Origin: CAZOWW01 sp964583765
GTDB taxonomy: Bacteria; Actinomycetota; Actinomycetes; Actinomycetales; Kineosporiaceae
Reading direction: 5' to 3'
NCBI GenBank assembly: GCA_964583765.1
Contig: CAZOWW010000102.1
Coordinates: forward strand, 1 to 21,617
DNA length: 21,617 bases
Shown here: one piece after another, positions 7,423-15,077 of the stretch
Position numbering within the stretch: position 1 is the stretch's first letter
How the letters are laid out: every line of letters starts with the position of its first letter
Made by a program: the position numbers and the translations under genes
Notes under the pieces: generated by a model
The model's database searches: none
Told to the model about the DNA's origin: nothing
The model's input: the letters and a program-made list of their open reading frames with translations, nothing else

Positions 7423-7491
7423 CCGGGGAACGCTGCCACGTTTCGAGGTCCCCACCGCATCCTGAACTGCAGAGGGAGGGAGAGGGGTCGG

Positions 7492-7974
7492 ATGGACTTC
7501 GACGAGTACGTGCGGGCCCGCGGCCCGGCGCTGTTGCGCTTCGCCTACCTGCTCAGCGGGGACCGGCACACCGCCGAGGACCTGACCCAGACCGCCCTCC
7601 AGGACGCCCTGGTCCACTGGCGGAAAGTGACCCGAGCCGAACACCCCGAGCGCTATCTGCAGCGAATGATCACGAACCGGTTCTTGCAGAGCCGGCGGCG
7701 CCGGGCCAGCACCGAGGTGGTGACCGCTGAACCGTCCGGCACCGCTGCCACGGGCGACGGAATGGCCGGCGTGATCGACCGGGACGAGATCCGGCGCCTG
7801 CTGGCACATCTGCCGGCCCGCTCCCGGGCCGTGCTGATCCTGCGCTACTACCTCGACCTGGATGACGAGGCCATCGCCGCCTTCGTCGGGGTCGCCCCGG
7901 TCACCGTGCGCTCCATCGTCTCCCGCAGCCTCGGTGCCCTGCGCCCGCTCGCCGCCCACCGCACAGAGAGCTGA
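7492..7974 (+). CDS. SigE-family RNA polymerase sigma factor
   Basis: Small sigma-70 factor of the actinobacterial SigE family (TIGR02983) that would redirect RNA polymerase to a few promoters. The 160-residue product has region 2 (FDEYVRARGPALLRFAYLLSG, then HTAEDLTQTALQDALVHW, residues 3-43, and RYLQRMITNRFLQSRRRR) and region 4 (LPARSRAVLILRYYLDLDDE, then IAAFVGVAPVTVRSIVSRSL, 107-147). Region 1 is absent and regions 2 and 4 are joined by a short linker, as in ECF-type factors. ATG at 7492 follows purine-rich GGGAGGGAGAGGGG (7474-7487). The gene for a membrane protein starts 7 nt after its stop, in the usual position of a cognate anti-sigma factor. I see no convincing autoregulated promoter in the 69 bp upstream. 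Confidence 0.92.
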   Translation: MDFDEYVRARGPALLRFAYLLSGDRHTAEDLTQTALQDALVHWRKVTRAEHPERYLQRMITNRFLQSRRRRASTEVVTAEPSGTAATGDGMAGVIDRDEIRRLLAHLPARSRAVLILRYYLDLDDEAIAAFVGVAPVTVRSIVSRSLGALRPLAAHRTES

Positions 7975-7981
7975 GCCCACG

Positions 7982-8701
7982 ATGATCCCGATGCCGTCCG
8001 CCGGCCCGAGCCCCGACGTCGAGGCGGCGCTGCGCGAGACCTTGGCCGAGGACGCCGATGCCTTCCCCGGAACCGGTCTCGACCTGGCCGGTCGGGCCCG
8101 GGCCGGTGTCCGGCGCCGCCACCGCCGCACCCTGCTCGTGACCGCCACCGCGCTCGTCCTGGCCGTACCGGCCGGATGGCTGAGCTGGCAGCAGCTGGAC
8201 ACCACCGCCCCGCAGCGGCCTGCACAGGCATTCGTGTCCTCGCCACGACCCACGCCCCCGCTCGATCCGCGCTGCCGCGCCCAGGCAGCGACCCTGTCCG
8301 GCCCGGCGATCAGGTGGCAGCGGCTGCCGGCCGACGCCCGGGTGACCGAGGTACTGCGCTGTGGCGTGAAGTTCGAGAACCGGAACGGGGAACTGTGGCG
8401 GGTCGCCGTCCAGGAACGAGCGACCGAGGGTCTGGCCGGACTGGTCGCCATCCTGAAGACCCCCGACCGACCGATCCCGCCAGGGACCGTCTGCACACTG
8501 CTCACCACGACGTCGTCACCGATCTGGGCCAGGCTGGACGACGGCCGCTGGCTGCCCGTGCTCTGGCCGCAGGCGGGTTGCAACCCGATCTTCGTCGGAC
8601 GGGACGTCTACGCCGGGGTGCACTTCGTCACGGAGCGCGAGGAGCCGGTGGCGGCGGCAGCGGTGGCGACGGTGGACCCACCGGGTCCGAAGAAGCCCTG
8701 A
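7982..8701 (+). CDS. Single-pass membrane protein, probable anti-sigma partner
   Basis: The 239-residue product has a cytoplasmic N-terminus (1-49: VEAALRETLAEDADAFPGTG then an Arg-rich stop GVRRRHRRT), one TM helix (about 50-68, LLVTATALVLAVPAGWLSW) and an external domain of about 165 residues. The external part contains four cysteines (C98, C127, C171, C200), enough for two disulfides, and ends in an Ala/Pro-rich tail. Proteins with this outline are common directly downstream of SigE-family sigma genes and are presumed regulators, though no ZAS zinc motif is present. ATG at 7982 is followed by a second in-frame ATG at 7991; the ribosome site is poor, consistent with coupling to the sigma gene. 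The anti-sigma role is inferred from context only. Confidence 0.82.
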   Translation: MIPMPSAGPSPDVEAALRETLAEDADAFPGTGLDLAGRARAGVRRRHRRTLLVTATALVLAVPAGWLSWQQLDTTAPQRPAQAFVSSPRPTPPLDPRCRAQAATLSGPAIRWQRLPADARVTEVLRCGVKFENRNGELWRVAVQERATEGLAGLVAILKTPDRPIPPGTVCTLLTTTSSPIWARLDDGRWLPVLWPQAGCNPIFVGRDVYAGVHFVTEREEPVAAAAVATVDPPGPKKP

Positions 8702-8761
8702 GGTCCGGCGGTTCCCGGCGTCACTGGCCGGCGGCTGTGCTGTTCTGACACGCGGCTGCAG

Positions 8762-9625
8762 TCACCAGCGGCTGGGCGCCTTCCGGAACGTGATCGAGGA
8801 CTCGGGGTCCAGTTCCTCGACGGCCGAACTCCACGGTTCGGCCTCGGACTCCACGGAGGACACGGTCCCGCTCGACTCGTCCAGGGCGCCCGGCGACCCG
8901 TCCGGAACGACCTGGCCCGATTCGGGCGAGGACCGGGGCGCCGGAACGAGTGGGGAGGCCCTGCGCTCCACGGGGGGCCGGGCCCCGGGCCCCACGGGCG
9001 GCGGTGCTCTGTGCTCCACCAGCGGCAGGGGACCGGATGCCAGGCCGAGCCAGTGCTCGGACACGGTACCGGCGACGGCACCGGCCCAGACGGGCACGAT
9101 CTGCTCCCCCTCCTCCGCGGGAGCGTCCTGCGGGCGGTTCACCGGATCCGGCGCCACGTGCCAGAGCGGACGTCCCGCCGAGGGCTCGGTCCAGACGCTC
9201 TCTGTCCCCCGCTCGATCGCCGTCCCGGACCCGGACCCCGTGCTGGCACCGGACTCGGCCGGGGGGTCCCCCGCCACCTCGGGCACGCGGACGGGCCGCC
9301 AGATGTCCCGCAGAGCCCAGGGGACCGCCACACCGAGGTAGACAGGGGCCGACACCAGTGCGGGCACCAGTCCGAGGGTCGAGATCCAGGCCGTGGGCAG
9401 GAACATCGCCATGCTCACCACGATCCGGCCCACCGGGCCGAAGCTCACCTCGGTGGCCGCCCAGCGCGACTGGCGATAGCGCCCCCGCACCGGGACGCGG
9501 GGCGGGACCTCGTCGGGACGCTTCGCCACAACCGAACGTCGGTGTCCGGCCCGGGCCGCTTGAGCGGCCGCGCGCTCGATCACCTCCGCGGCAGCCCCGT
9601 CTCCCCCGTCGTGCCCCGCGAGCAC
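8762..9625 (-). CDS. Two-TM membrane protein with long acidic disordered tail, unknown function
   Basis: No named family is recognised. The 287-residue product has an amphipathic N-terminus (VIERAAAQAARAGHRRSVVA), a conserved-looking RGRYRQSRWAATEVSFGPVG segment (48-67), two adjacent hydrophobic helices forming a hairpin (about 66-85 and 88-106), then a disordered C-terminal half rich in Ser, Pro, Gly and Glu. Within that half a short GEQIVPVWAGAVAGTVSEHW segment looks more ordered. Start is uncertain: the frame is open from the stop of the upstream gene (9736) and GTG at 9625 is the first usable codon, without a good Shine-Dalgarno sequence. It lies 108 bp downstream of the zinc-ribbon/NHL pair on the same strand and could belong to that unit. 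It converges with the anti-sigma gene. Confidence 0.72.
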   Translation of the reverse strand: MLAGHDGGDGAAAEVIERAAAQAARAGHRRSVVAKRPDEVPPRVPVRGRYRQSRWAATEVSFGPVGRIVVSMAMFLPTAWISTLGLVPALVSAPVYLGVAVPWALRDIWRPVRVPEVAGDPPAESGASTGSGSGTAIERGTESVWTEPSAGRPLWHVAPDPVNRPQDAPAEEGEQIVPVWAGAVAGTVSEHWLGLASGPLPLVEHRAPPPVGPGARPPVERRASPLVPAPRSSPESGQVVPDGSPGALDESSGTVSSVESEAEPWSSAVEELDPESSITFRKAPSRW

Positions 9626-9733
9626 CGTCTGCCCGAGGGCCGGTACCCACGCGACCGGAGACCGGCACCACGTGTCCTGTCCCCCAGAAGATCGGTCGAC
9701 CGCACGAGCACGCCGACGCCGACGCCGTGCGGG

Positions 9734-10936
9734 TCAGCGCCCCCCGGCGTCCGGGACCTGGCACTCGACGATCAGGCCGTCCGTGTCCATCGTGAAGAGA
9801 TTGCCGGAGGAGTCCAGGCCGAGGGCCTGGGCGATGAATGCACCGCACTTCGCACTGGTGTTGCCCTCGTAGCGCCCTGACGGGTCGAAACGCTCGATGA
9901 CGCCGTCCCCGTCCAGTGGCACGTAGACGCGTCCGTGGGGGTCCGCGACGAGCGCGCGCTCCGCGTCGTCGATCTCTCCGGGTCCGGATTCACCACTGCC
10001 GAACCGGTCCACGAAGGTGCCGTCCAGGCGGTAGCGGTAGATCTGGCTGTCGTCGGTCAGGAGGTAGAGGTCTCCGGCGGAGTTGATCGCGAGGTTCTCC
10101 GCGCCCCAGCCCGAGTCCCGGTCCACCTTGTCGATCAGGTCGGGCCAGCGCCGCGCCACGTGTCCCCCCGGACCGAACCGCACCAGCCCGTCCCCACCCT
10201 TGGCGATCGCGTACAGCACCCCGGTCGAGGTCACGGCAATTGGTCCGAACTCCCCGTCGTCGTTGTCCCAACCGGAGTCGGTCCACAGGACGTGCCCGGT
10301 GCGGGCGTCCAGAGAGACCACGTCACCGTCCCGGGTGACGTAGACGTGGCCACGCCCGTCCACGGCGAGCCCGGTGATGACGGGTGCCTCACCCGCGGTG
10401 TGCCCGGGCACGTGCAGCGCGCGCAGGTACTGCCCGGCCGGGCTGAACTCCTGGATGCGCCCGTCGTGGTAATCGGCGACCCAGACATCCCCCGCCGGGT
10501 CGACCGCAAGTTTGCTCGGCTGGTTGACCAGGCCGGATCCGGTGCCCTTGCCGGCGAAGGTCCGCACCGGGTGCGCACGCACTGCGGCCTTCTCGTCCGC
10601 CGACGACTGCCCGGCGGTGTTGTGGCCGTGGGGCCCCAGGACCCCGGACGTCACCAGCGCAATGACGAGCGCCCCGATCCAGAACGCCAGGAACGCGAAC
10701 ACCACCGGGCCCCGTGCCTTGGAGGGCGCGGGGGTGGCCGTCTTCACGTCGACGCTCAGGACCGTCGGCGAACTGCTGACGCTCCAGGTGGGAGTTCCTG
10801 CGTCCGGGGCGGACGGCATGGGGCCGGTGCTCGGCAGCGGCACGCTCGTCCCGCAGTAGGAGCACGCCACCCGGCCGTCCCGTACCGCGGCCATCGCCTG
10901 CGCGGTGATCGTCGCACCGCAGTTCGGGCAGGTCAC
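9734..10936 (-). CDS. Zinc ribbon - TM - NHL propeller membrane protein (second of tandem pair)
   Basis: The 400-residue product has an N-terminal zinc ribbon (C3, C6, C25, C28: TCPNCG and CSYCG), a Pro/Ser linker, one TM helix (about 77-98, GPVVFAFLAFWIGALVIALV) and a C-terminal NHL-type beta propeller (about 125-395). Repeats are seen as KLAVDPAGDVWVADYHDGRI, ITGLAVDGRGHVYVTRDGDV, NLAINSAGDLYLLTDDSQIY and ALVADPHGRVYVPLDGDGVI. The layout predicts a cytoplasmic zinc ribbon and an external propeller, with possible ligand or cell-wall binding; function is unknown. GTG at 10936 overlaps the stop of the upstream paralogue by 4 bp (GTGA), so the two are translated together. It lacks the long Gly/Pro linker of its partner. 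Confidence 0.85.
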   Translation of the reverse strand: MTCPNCGATITAQAMAAVRDGRVACSYCGTSVPLPSTGPMPSAPDAGTPTWSVSSSPTVLSVDVKTATPAPSKARGPVVFAFLAFWIGALVIALVTSGVLGPHGHNTAGQSSADEKAAVRAHPVRTFAGKGTGSGLVNQPSKLAVDPAGDVWVADYHDGRIQEFSPAGQYLRALHVPGHTAGEAPVITGLAVDGRGHVYVTRDGDVVSLDARTGHVLWTDSGWDNDDGEFGPIAVTSTGVLYAIAKGGDGLVRFGPGGHVARRWPDLIDKVDRDSGWGAENLAINSAGDLYLLTDDSQIYRYRLDGTFVDRFGSGESGPGEIDDAERALVADPHGRVYVPLDGDGVIERFDPSGRYEGNTSAKCGAFIAQALGLDSSGNLFTMDTDGLIVECQVPDAGGR

Positions 10937-12240
10937 GGGGTCGTCGGCGCGTTCAGCACGTACTCGACGACCTTGCCGCTCGTGGTCACCGTGAAGAGGT
11001 GCCCCGAGCGGTCGAAGGCCATGTCCCGCGGGGAGCCCTGGGTGTAGTCGACGTCGATCCGCCCGAGATAGCGACCGGTCTGGTCGAACTGGTCGATGTC
11101 CCCGGAGTCAGGGACGTACAACCGGCTCTGCCCGTCCACCTCGATCCGGTCGGGCATGCTGAACTGGCCGGGGTCGTTGCCCTCGCTGCCGAACCGGTCC
11201 ACGAAGACCCCGTTGGCGTGGTACCGGTACACCTGGTTGCCGAAGCTGCTCACGATGTACATCTCGCCGAGCCCGTCGATCGTCAGATCCAGGTCCATGG
11301 CGGCGTCGTCGGGGTTCACCTTGGTGACGATGTCCACCCAGCGCTTGGCGATCTTCCCGCCGGCCCCGAACCGCACGAGCTCGTTGTCGCTGGCGGTCGT
11401 GTTGAGCGCGAAGAGCACGCCGTCGCTGTCCACCGCGAGGGCTTCGTAGTTCCCGGCGTTCTCGTCCCAGCCCTTCCGGGACCACAACAGGTGCCCGGTC
11501 GAGGCGGTGAGAGCCAGCACGTCCCCGTTCCGGCTGACGTAGAGGTGGTTCCGTCCGTCGACCGCGAGCCCGCTCACGCTCAGGGTGCGCGAGGACGGGT
11601 CCGCCGGCACCCTCAGCGTGCGCACGTACGTGCCCGTGCTGGTGAACTCCTGGATCCGCCCGTCGGAGGAGTCCGCGACCCACACATTGCCCTTGGGGTC
11701 CACCGCGATCCGTTCCGGATCCTTCAACAGCCCCGGTCCGGTTCCCTCACCGGCGAACACCTTCGTCTGCTGCGCCGGGCCGCTCGAACCCAGGTGCAGC
11801 GTCGTGCGCAACTGGTTCCACGGGACGGCGGCGACCACCACGCCGATGACTGCCGCGAGGATGCCCAACGTCACCAGGCAGCCCACGGCCCGGGAACCGG
11901 CGCCCGGCGTGGGCACCCGGATCTGCGTGGTCGACGTCGGCCTGGTGGTCGTGGTCGACGAGGAGACCGTGAACACGGGGGCCGGCATGTCCACCGTGAG
12001 ATGTCGACCGTTCGGGGTGTCGACCGTGATGTGGCTGCCGTCGAAGGTCACGTGCGGAGCGCCCGCGGTCCCCGGCTGGCCCGTGGTTCCCGGCCGGCCA
12101 GGACCCTGCTGGCCGGGCCCGGTCAGGGGCACGGTGGAGCCACAGTAACTGCAGACCGCATAGCGCCCGTCGCCGCCGGTCACATCGGCCAGGGCGAGCG
12201 ACGCCCCGCACGAGGGGCAGTTCATCGCCTTCTTGCTCAT
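10933..12240 (-). CDS. Zinc ribbon - TM - NHL propeller membrane protein (first of tandem pair)
   Basis: The 435-residue product has the same plan as its downstream neighbour: a zinc ribbon (C8, C11, C30, C33: NCPSCG and CSYCG), a disordered linker rich in Gly/Pro then Thr/Ser (about 40-117), a TM helix (about 118-139, AVGCLVTLGILAAVIGVVVA) and an NHL propeller (about 158-430). Propeller repeats include RIAVDPKGNVWVADSSDGRI, GLAVDGRNHLYVSRNGDVLA and RIEVDGQSRLYVPDSGDIDQ. The TKVFAGEGTGPGLLKDPERI opening matches the RTFAGKGTGSGLVNQPSKLA opening of the paralogue, showing a local gene duplication. ATG at 12240 puts the ribbon close to the N-terminus as in the paralogue; an in-frame GTG at 12270 would add 10 residues. 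Function unknown; probably a surface sensor or structural protein. Confidence 0.86.
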   Translation of the reverse strand: MSKKAMNCPSCGASLALADVTGGDGRYAVCSYCGSTVPLTGPGQQGPGRPGTTGQPGTAGAPHVTFDGSHITVDTPNGRHLTVDMPAPVFTVSSSTTTTRPTSTTQIRVPTPGAGSRAVGCLVTLGILAAVIGVVVAAVPWNQLRTTLHLGSSGPAQQTKVFAGEGTGPGLLKDPERIAVDPKGNVWVADSSDGRIQEFTSTGTYVRTLRVPADPSSRTLSVSGLAVDGRNHLYVSRNGDVLALTASTGHLLWSRKGWDENAGNYEALAVDSDGVLFALNTTASDNELVRFGAGGKIAKRWVDIVTKVNPDDAAMDLDLTIDGLGEMYIVSSFGNQVYRYHANGVFVDRFGSEGNDPGQFSMPDRIEVDGQSRLYVPDSGDIDQFDQTGRYLGRIDVDYTQGSPRDMAFDRSGHLFTVTTSGKVVEYVLNAPTTP

Positions 12241-12318
12241 CCCCGCACCGTCCCCATGACCCTGTTCCACCCCACTCGAACCGACCTGCGATCACCTGGA
12301 TCCGAGCCGGATCGTACT

Positions 12319-12341
12319 GCCCCGCCGGCCGGCGCCGGGGC
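12319..12341 (-). terminator. GC-rich hairpin between methyltransferase and NHL genes
   Basis: Arms GCCCCG (12319-12324) and CGGGGC (12336-12341) enclose a CCGGCCGGCGC core that can pair in more than one way. It lies downstream of the methyltransferase on the same strand and could end that transcript, but there is no T-run and such strings arise easily in this GC-rich DNA. Nothing else is evident in the 234-bp gap 12241-12474 apart from a weak TACGAT -10-like hexamer (reverse strand, 12311-12316). Confidence 0.3.
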
Positions 12342-12474
12342 CTGCCCGCGACGACCACCCGATCGGGCAACCAGCCCGTGCCCGAGCGCCCAGCGCACTG
12401 CGCCCGTGCCCAGGACGGCTGATCGCCCCCGGACGAAACCGACGCACCGACGTCGCCCGATGACGGCGACCGCC

Positions 12475-13377
12475 TCAGAGCTTGCGGGCCACTCCGACCA
12501 GACCCGCGGTGGCCAGCAGTTCGGCCAGCTCGGGGGTGCTCGCCCGGGCGCCGCGCCATTGGCCGACCGGCACCAGTCCGGGCTCGAGGAACTCCATGCC
12601 CTCGAAGAAGCGCATCACCTGTTCGTGATCACGGAAGGCCATCTGCGCCGTGGCCTGCCGGTACTCGATGGCCGCGTCGTGGGCGCGGTCGGGCAGCTTC
12701 ATGCCGCCCGCGTGGACGATCGCCAGGTAGCTGCCAGGGGCCATCGGCGCCATGAGCCGGCGCACCGCGCCGTAGGGGTCCTCGGACTCCTGGATGAAGT
12801 GGAGCACCGAGATCAGCAGCACCAGGGTGGGCTGACTGAAGTCGATCAGCTCCTGGGTGCTGTGGTGCCCCAGGATCGCCTCGGGCTCGCGCAGGTCCGC
12901 CTCGATGACCGCGGTACGCCCGCGCTCCCCGGGCAGCAGTGCCTGGGCGTGGCGCACGACGACGCGGTCGTAGTCCGCGTAGACCACCCGGGCGTCCGGC
13001 GCCACCTCACGGGCCACGGTGTGCACGTTGCGCCGGGTGGGCAGGCCGGACCCGACGTCCAGGAACTGCCGCACCCCCTCGCCGGCGAGGGTCTGGACCA
13101 ACTCGATCAGGAACTCGCGGCCGACCCGGCAGACCTCGCGCAGCTCGGGATACCGGGAGAGCACCTTGTCGGCGGCCTCGCGGTCCGCGGCGTAGTTGTC
13201 CCGGCCGCCGAGGTAGTAGTCGTACATCCGCGCGACGTTGGGAACGGTCGGGTCGACACCGCGCGGCACGGGGCCCTCGCCCTCCACGATCTGCCAGGCC
13301 ATCGTGGGCTCGGAGCTCTCCGTGGCGCTCGGCCCGTGCTCGGCGGGCGAGGAGTTGTTCGCCGGACCCTGCGACAC
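12475..13377 (-). CDS. SAM-dependent methyltransferase, DUF574/Methyltransf_19 family
   Basis: Class I methyltransferase-fold protein of the actinobacterial family PF04672; the substrate of this large family is unknown. The 300-residue product carries the family hallmark VARMYDYYLGGRDNYAADRE (48-67), the SAM-binding FLDVGSGLPTRRNVH (105-119) and the acidic VVYADYD (131-137), then PTLVLLISVLHFIQESEDP, LAPGSYL-like PMAPGSYLAIVHAGG and a C-terminal FFEGMEFLEPGLVPVGQWR. Length is slightly longer than usual because of a disordered N-terminus of about 30 residues. GTG at 13377 has a good ribosome site, AAAGGGG at 13384-13390 (reverse strand) with 6-nt spacing. It appears to be its own transcription unit: a hairpin separates it from the upstream genes, and a palindrome and -10-like TACTCT precede it. 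Confidence 0.93.
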   Translation of the reverse strand: MSQGPANNSSPAEHGPSATESSEPTMAWQIVEGEGPVPRGVDPTVPNVARMYDYYLGGRDNYAADREAADKVLSRYPELREVCRVGREFLIELVQTLAGEGVRQFLDVGSGLPTRRNVHTVAREVAPDARVVYADYDRVVVRHAQALLPGERGRTAVIEADLREPEAILGHHSTQELIDFSQPTLVLLISVLHFIQESEDPYGAVRRLMAPMAPGSYLAIVHAGGMKLPDRAHDAAIEYRQATAQMAFRDHEQVMRFFEGMEFLEPGLVPVGQWRGARASTPELAELLATAGLVGVARKL

Positions 13378-13406
13378 CGCTGTCCCCTTTCTGCCAGGTT
13401 CCCCCG

Positions 13407-13442
13407 AGAGTATCGGTAGGACACCTTCGGCGGACGGTGTCC
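13407..13442 (-). promoter_or_regulatory. Putative promoter with operator-like palindrome before the methyltransferase
   Basis: A -10-like TACTCT (reverse strand, 13407-13412) would start transcription about 23 nt before the GTG at 13377. Just upstream lies a perfect inverted repeat, GGACACC (13419-13425) and GGTGTCC (13436-13442), with 10 nt between, so that it covers the -35 and spacer positions where a repressor or activator could act. No recognisable -35 hexamer is present. Confidence 0.45.
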
Positions 13443-13515
13443 GATGGGGATTCCTCTGCCCCTCATGTCGCAGACGTCACACGGGACGCCGACGACGGCC
13501 CCGCCGCCCCCGGCT

Positions 13516-13543
13516 ACCGGGATCCGCTCCTCCGGATCCCGGT
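13516..13543 (-). terminator. Hairpin terminator at the end of the membrane-protein pair
   Basis: A perfect 11-bp stem, ACCGGGATCCG (13516-13526) and CGGATCCCGGT (13533-13543), with a 6-nt loop, begins at the stop codon of the 278-residue gene on the reverse strand. No T-run follows. It isolates this operon from the methyltransferase gene. Confidence 0.75.
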
Positions 13544-14379
13544 CAGGCGGGGGACGGCTCGGGGGTGGGGTCGGCACCCAGGAACGCGGGCCCCCAGGCC
13601 CGGACCGGCGCCTCGTCCGCCGCGTCGTCCCCGACGGCCCGGATCCCGCTCTCGGTGACGCTCTCGGGCCCCGTCGAGGTGGGGAGCGCATCCCCCGGGA
13701 CCTCCGCCCGCTCCTCGCGGCGCCCACCACCGGCCTCGGCCCGCACCTCGGCCCAGGTCGGGGTACCACCCTCGCCCAGGACGAGCGCGAGCTCCCGCCG
13801 CCGGTCCTGCGGTCCGGCCTCGCCCCGCCACGCACGCCCGTCGCGATCGGCCCGAGGCCTCGCCCCGCGTACCGGGTCCCCCTCGTCCAGGAAGCGGAGC
13901 GTACCGGTGTCCCAGAACTCCTCGCCCGGCACCGCGGATCCGCGCGAACGAGCAGCCCGGGACCGCGGCAGCCACCACAGCGGAGATCCGGCCACGGCGA
14001 ACTCCTCGATGGCCCGGTACAGCCGCTCGCGGTACCCGTCCAGCAGGGCCCGCTCGGGGGCGGCCAGGCGCGAGCCCACCGCGAGCAGGGCGAAGTCGGC
14101 CTCCAGGGCCGCCCGGCCGATCCGACAGCCGGTCCGGTGGAAGGGCCACATCCCTCGGGCGAAGCATCCGGGCGCGGCCCGCATCCGCCGCGCGAGAAGC
14201 AGCGTGTCCGCGACCAGGGGATCACCGACCGGCACGTACCGCTCCTCCAGGTCGGCGGCCAGGTCGGCGGCCACCGTGGTCGCCACGACCCGCACCATGG
14301 CCCGGGCCGCCCAGGGCCGCAGGCACACGACGGCGACCGTCGCCACGACCGAGCCCACGACCCACACCGCACCGATCAC
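13543..14379 (-). CDS. Membrane-anchored protein of unknown function
   Basis: Not recognised. The 278-residue product starts with one N-terminal TM helix (about 2-20, IGAVWVVGSVVATVAVVCL) followed by RPWAARAMVR, placing the rest probably in the cytoplasm. The middle (about 30-160) looks folded, with EERYVPVGDPLVADTLLLAR and GCFARGMWPFHRTGCRIGRA containing C72 and C85, and SRLAAPERALLDGYRERLYR. The last 120 residues are charged and disordered, rich in Arg, Glu, Gly and Pro. GTG at 14379 is chosen because it overlaps the upstream gene's stop by 4 bp (GTGA) and has GGAGGAGG just upstream; longer versions of the frame run through the preceding gene and are artefacts. Operon partner: the coiled-coil membrane protein at 14376-15077. 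Confidence 0.8.
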   Translation of the reverse strand: MIGAVWVVGSVVATVAVVCLRPWAARAMVRVVATTVAADLAADLEERYVPVGDPLVADTLLLARRMRAAPGCFARGMWPFHRTGCRIGRAALEADFALLAVGSRLAAPERALLDGYRERLYRAIEEFAVAGSPLWWLPRSRAARSRGSAVPGEEFWDTGTLRFLDEGDPVRGARPRADRDGRAWRGEAGPQDRRRELALVLGEGGTPTWAEVRAEAGGGRREERAEVPGDALPTSTGPESVTESGIRAVGDDAADEAPVRAWGPAFLGADPTPEPSPA

Positions 14380-15077
14380 TGGTCCGCCTCCTCCTGCCCG
14401 ACGATCTCCTCGCGCAACTCCAGTTCGCCGTCCAGCGAACGCCGGATCCGGGACCGGGTCACCCGGTAGTGCCCGTCCCAGCGCAGGGCCTCGGCGGTCT
14501 GGCCGTCCAGCCACTCCCGCGCCCTGGTCATCTCCTCGGTCAACTGGTCGTAGCGCCCCAGCAGCCGCTGATGGTCCTGTTCCAGACTCGACCACCAGCG
14601 ACGCATCTCCTCGGCCTGTCCGCGCAACAGGTCGCCGTGCACCCGCAACTCCCCGTTCTCCCGCCGCAACCGCCGCAACCGCAGACCGGCCCGGCGCAGG
14701 TCCTCCTGCAGGGCCAGGGCCTCACGCTGGGTGTCCCGCACCCGTGCCGCCGAACGCTCCCGCCGCCGGAACCCGGCCAGGTCCAACACGCGACGCCGCG
14801 TCCGGGCCTCGTGCACCCACCATGCCCAGACCCCCACCAGCACCGATGTGGTCACCGAGACCGACGTCGCCAGCGCCACCCCGTCGGGCATGCGCACCGT
14901 GGCTCCCCCGGAGACCCGGGGCAACACCGCGCGCATGAGCGCGAGCGCACCCACTGCACCCGCCCACAGCAGGGCCACGCCCAGGCCCAGCAGCACGAGC
15001 CGCTCGGCCTGCCCTGCCCAGCGGAACCCGTCGACCGGGTCGCGCGCCCTGCGGGCATGCTGCTTCGCCCGAGTCAC
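14376..15077 (-). CDS. Two-TM membrane protein with long cytoplasmic coiled coil
   Basis: Not recognised as a named family. The 233-residue product has an Arg/Lys-rich N-terminus, two TM helices (about 27-50, LVLLGLGVALLWAGAVGALA; and 67-88, GVALATSVSVTTSVLVGVWA), then a long heptad-like helix (about 104-196) with LQEDLRRAGLRLRRLRRENG and YDQLTEEMTRAREWLDG, ending in an acidic tail (ELELREEIVGQEEADQ). Both termini are predicted to be cytoplasmic, with the coiled coil as a dimerisation or scaffold arm. GTG at 15077 is supported by AAGGGAG with 6-nt spacing; upstream in-frame sequence is intergenic. Its stop overlaps the next gene's start by 4 bp, so the two products probably act together at the membrane. 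Confidence 0.83.
   Translation of the reverse strand: MTRAKQHARRARDPVDGFRWAGQAERLVLLGLGVALLWAGAVGALALMRAVLPRVSGGATVRMPDGVALATSVSVTTSVLVGVWAWWVHEARTRRRVLDLAGFRRRERSAARVRDTQREALALQEDLRRAGLRLRRLRRENGELRVHGDLLRGQAEEMRRWWSSLEQDHQRLLGRYDQLTEEMTRAREWLDGQTAEALRWDGHYRVTRSRIRRSLDGELELREEIVGQEEADQ

Noticed and set aside
7423..7491. GGGGAAC at 7425-7431 as an ECF-type -35 box for self-activation by the SigE-like factor.
   Set aside because: No matching -10 motif at a normal spacing was found, so the string alone is not evidence.
7403..8749. Near-identical 19-mers GCGGCYGTGCTGTTCTGAC at the end of ogt (about 7405) and after the anti-sigma gene (about 8730).
   Set aside because: One mismatch in 19 nt of GC-rich sequence is near chance expectation for a window this size, and there is no flanking similarity to support a duplication.
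9734..9848. Whether the two-TM gene (8762-9625) is really a third in-frame domain of the NHL protein separated by a sequencing error.
   Set aside because: The two are in the same frame with a single TGA at 9734-9736 between them, but the NHL protein ends at a natural propeller boundary and the intervening 36 codons look non-coding (Arg-rich), so two genes are more likely.
10999..13419. 806-codon forward frame opposite the NHL and methyltransferase genes.
   Set aside because: It spans two real reverse-strand genes and an intergenic region and has no domain-like sequence; open only because of high GC.
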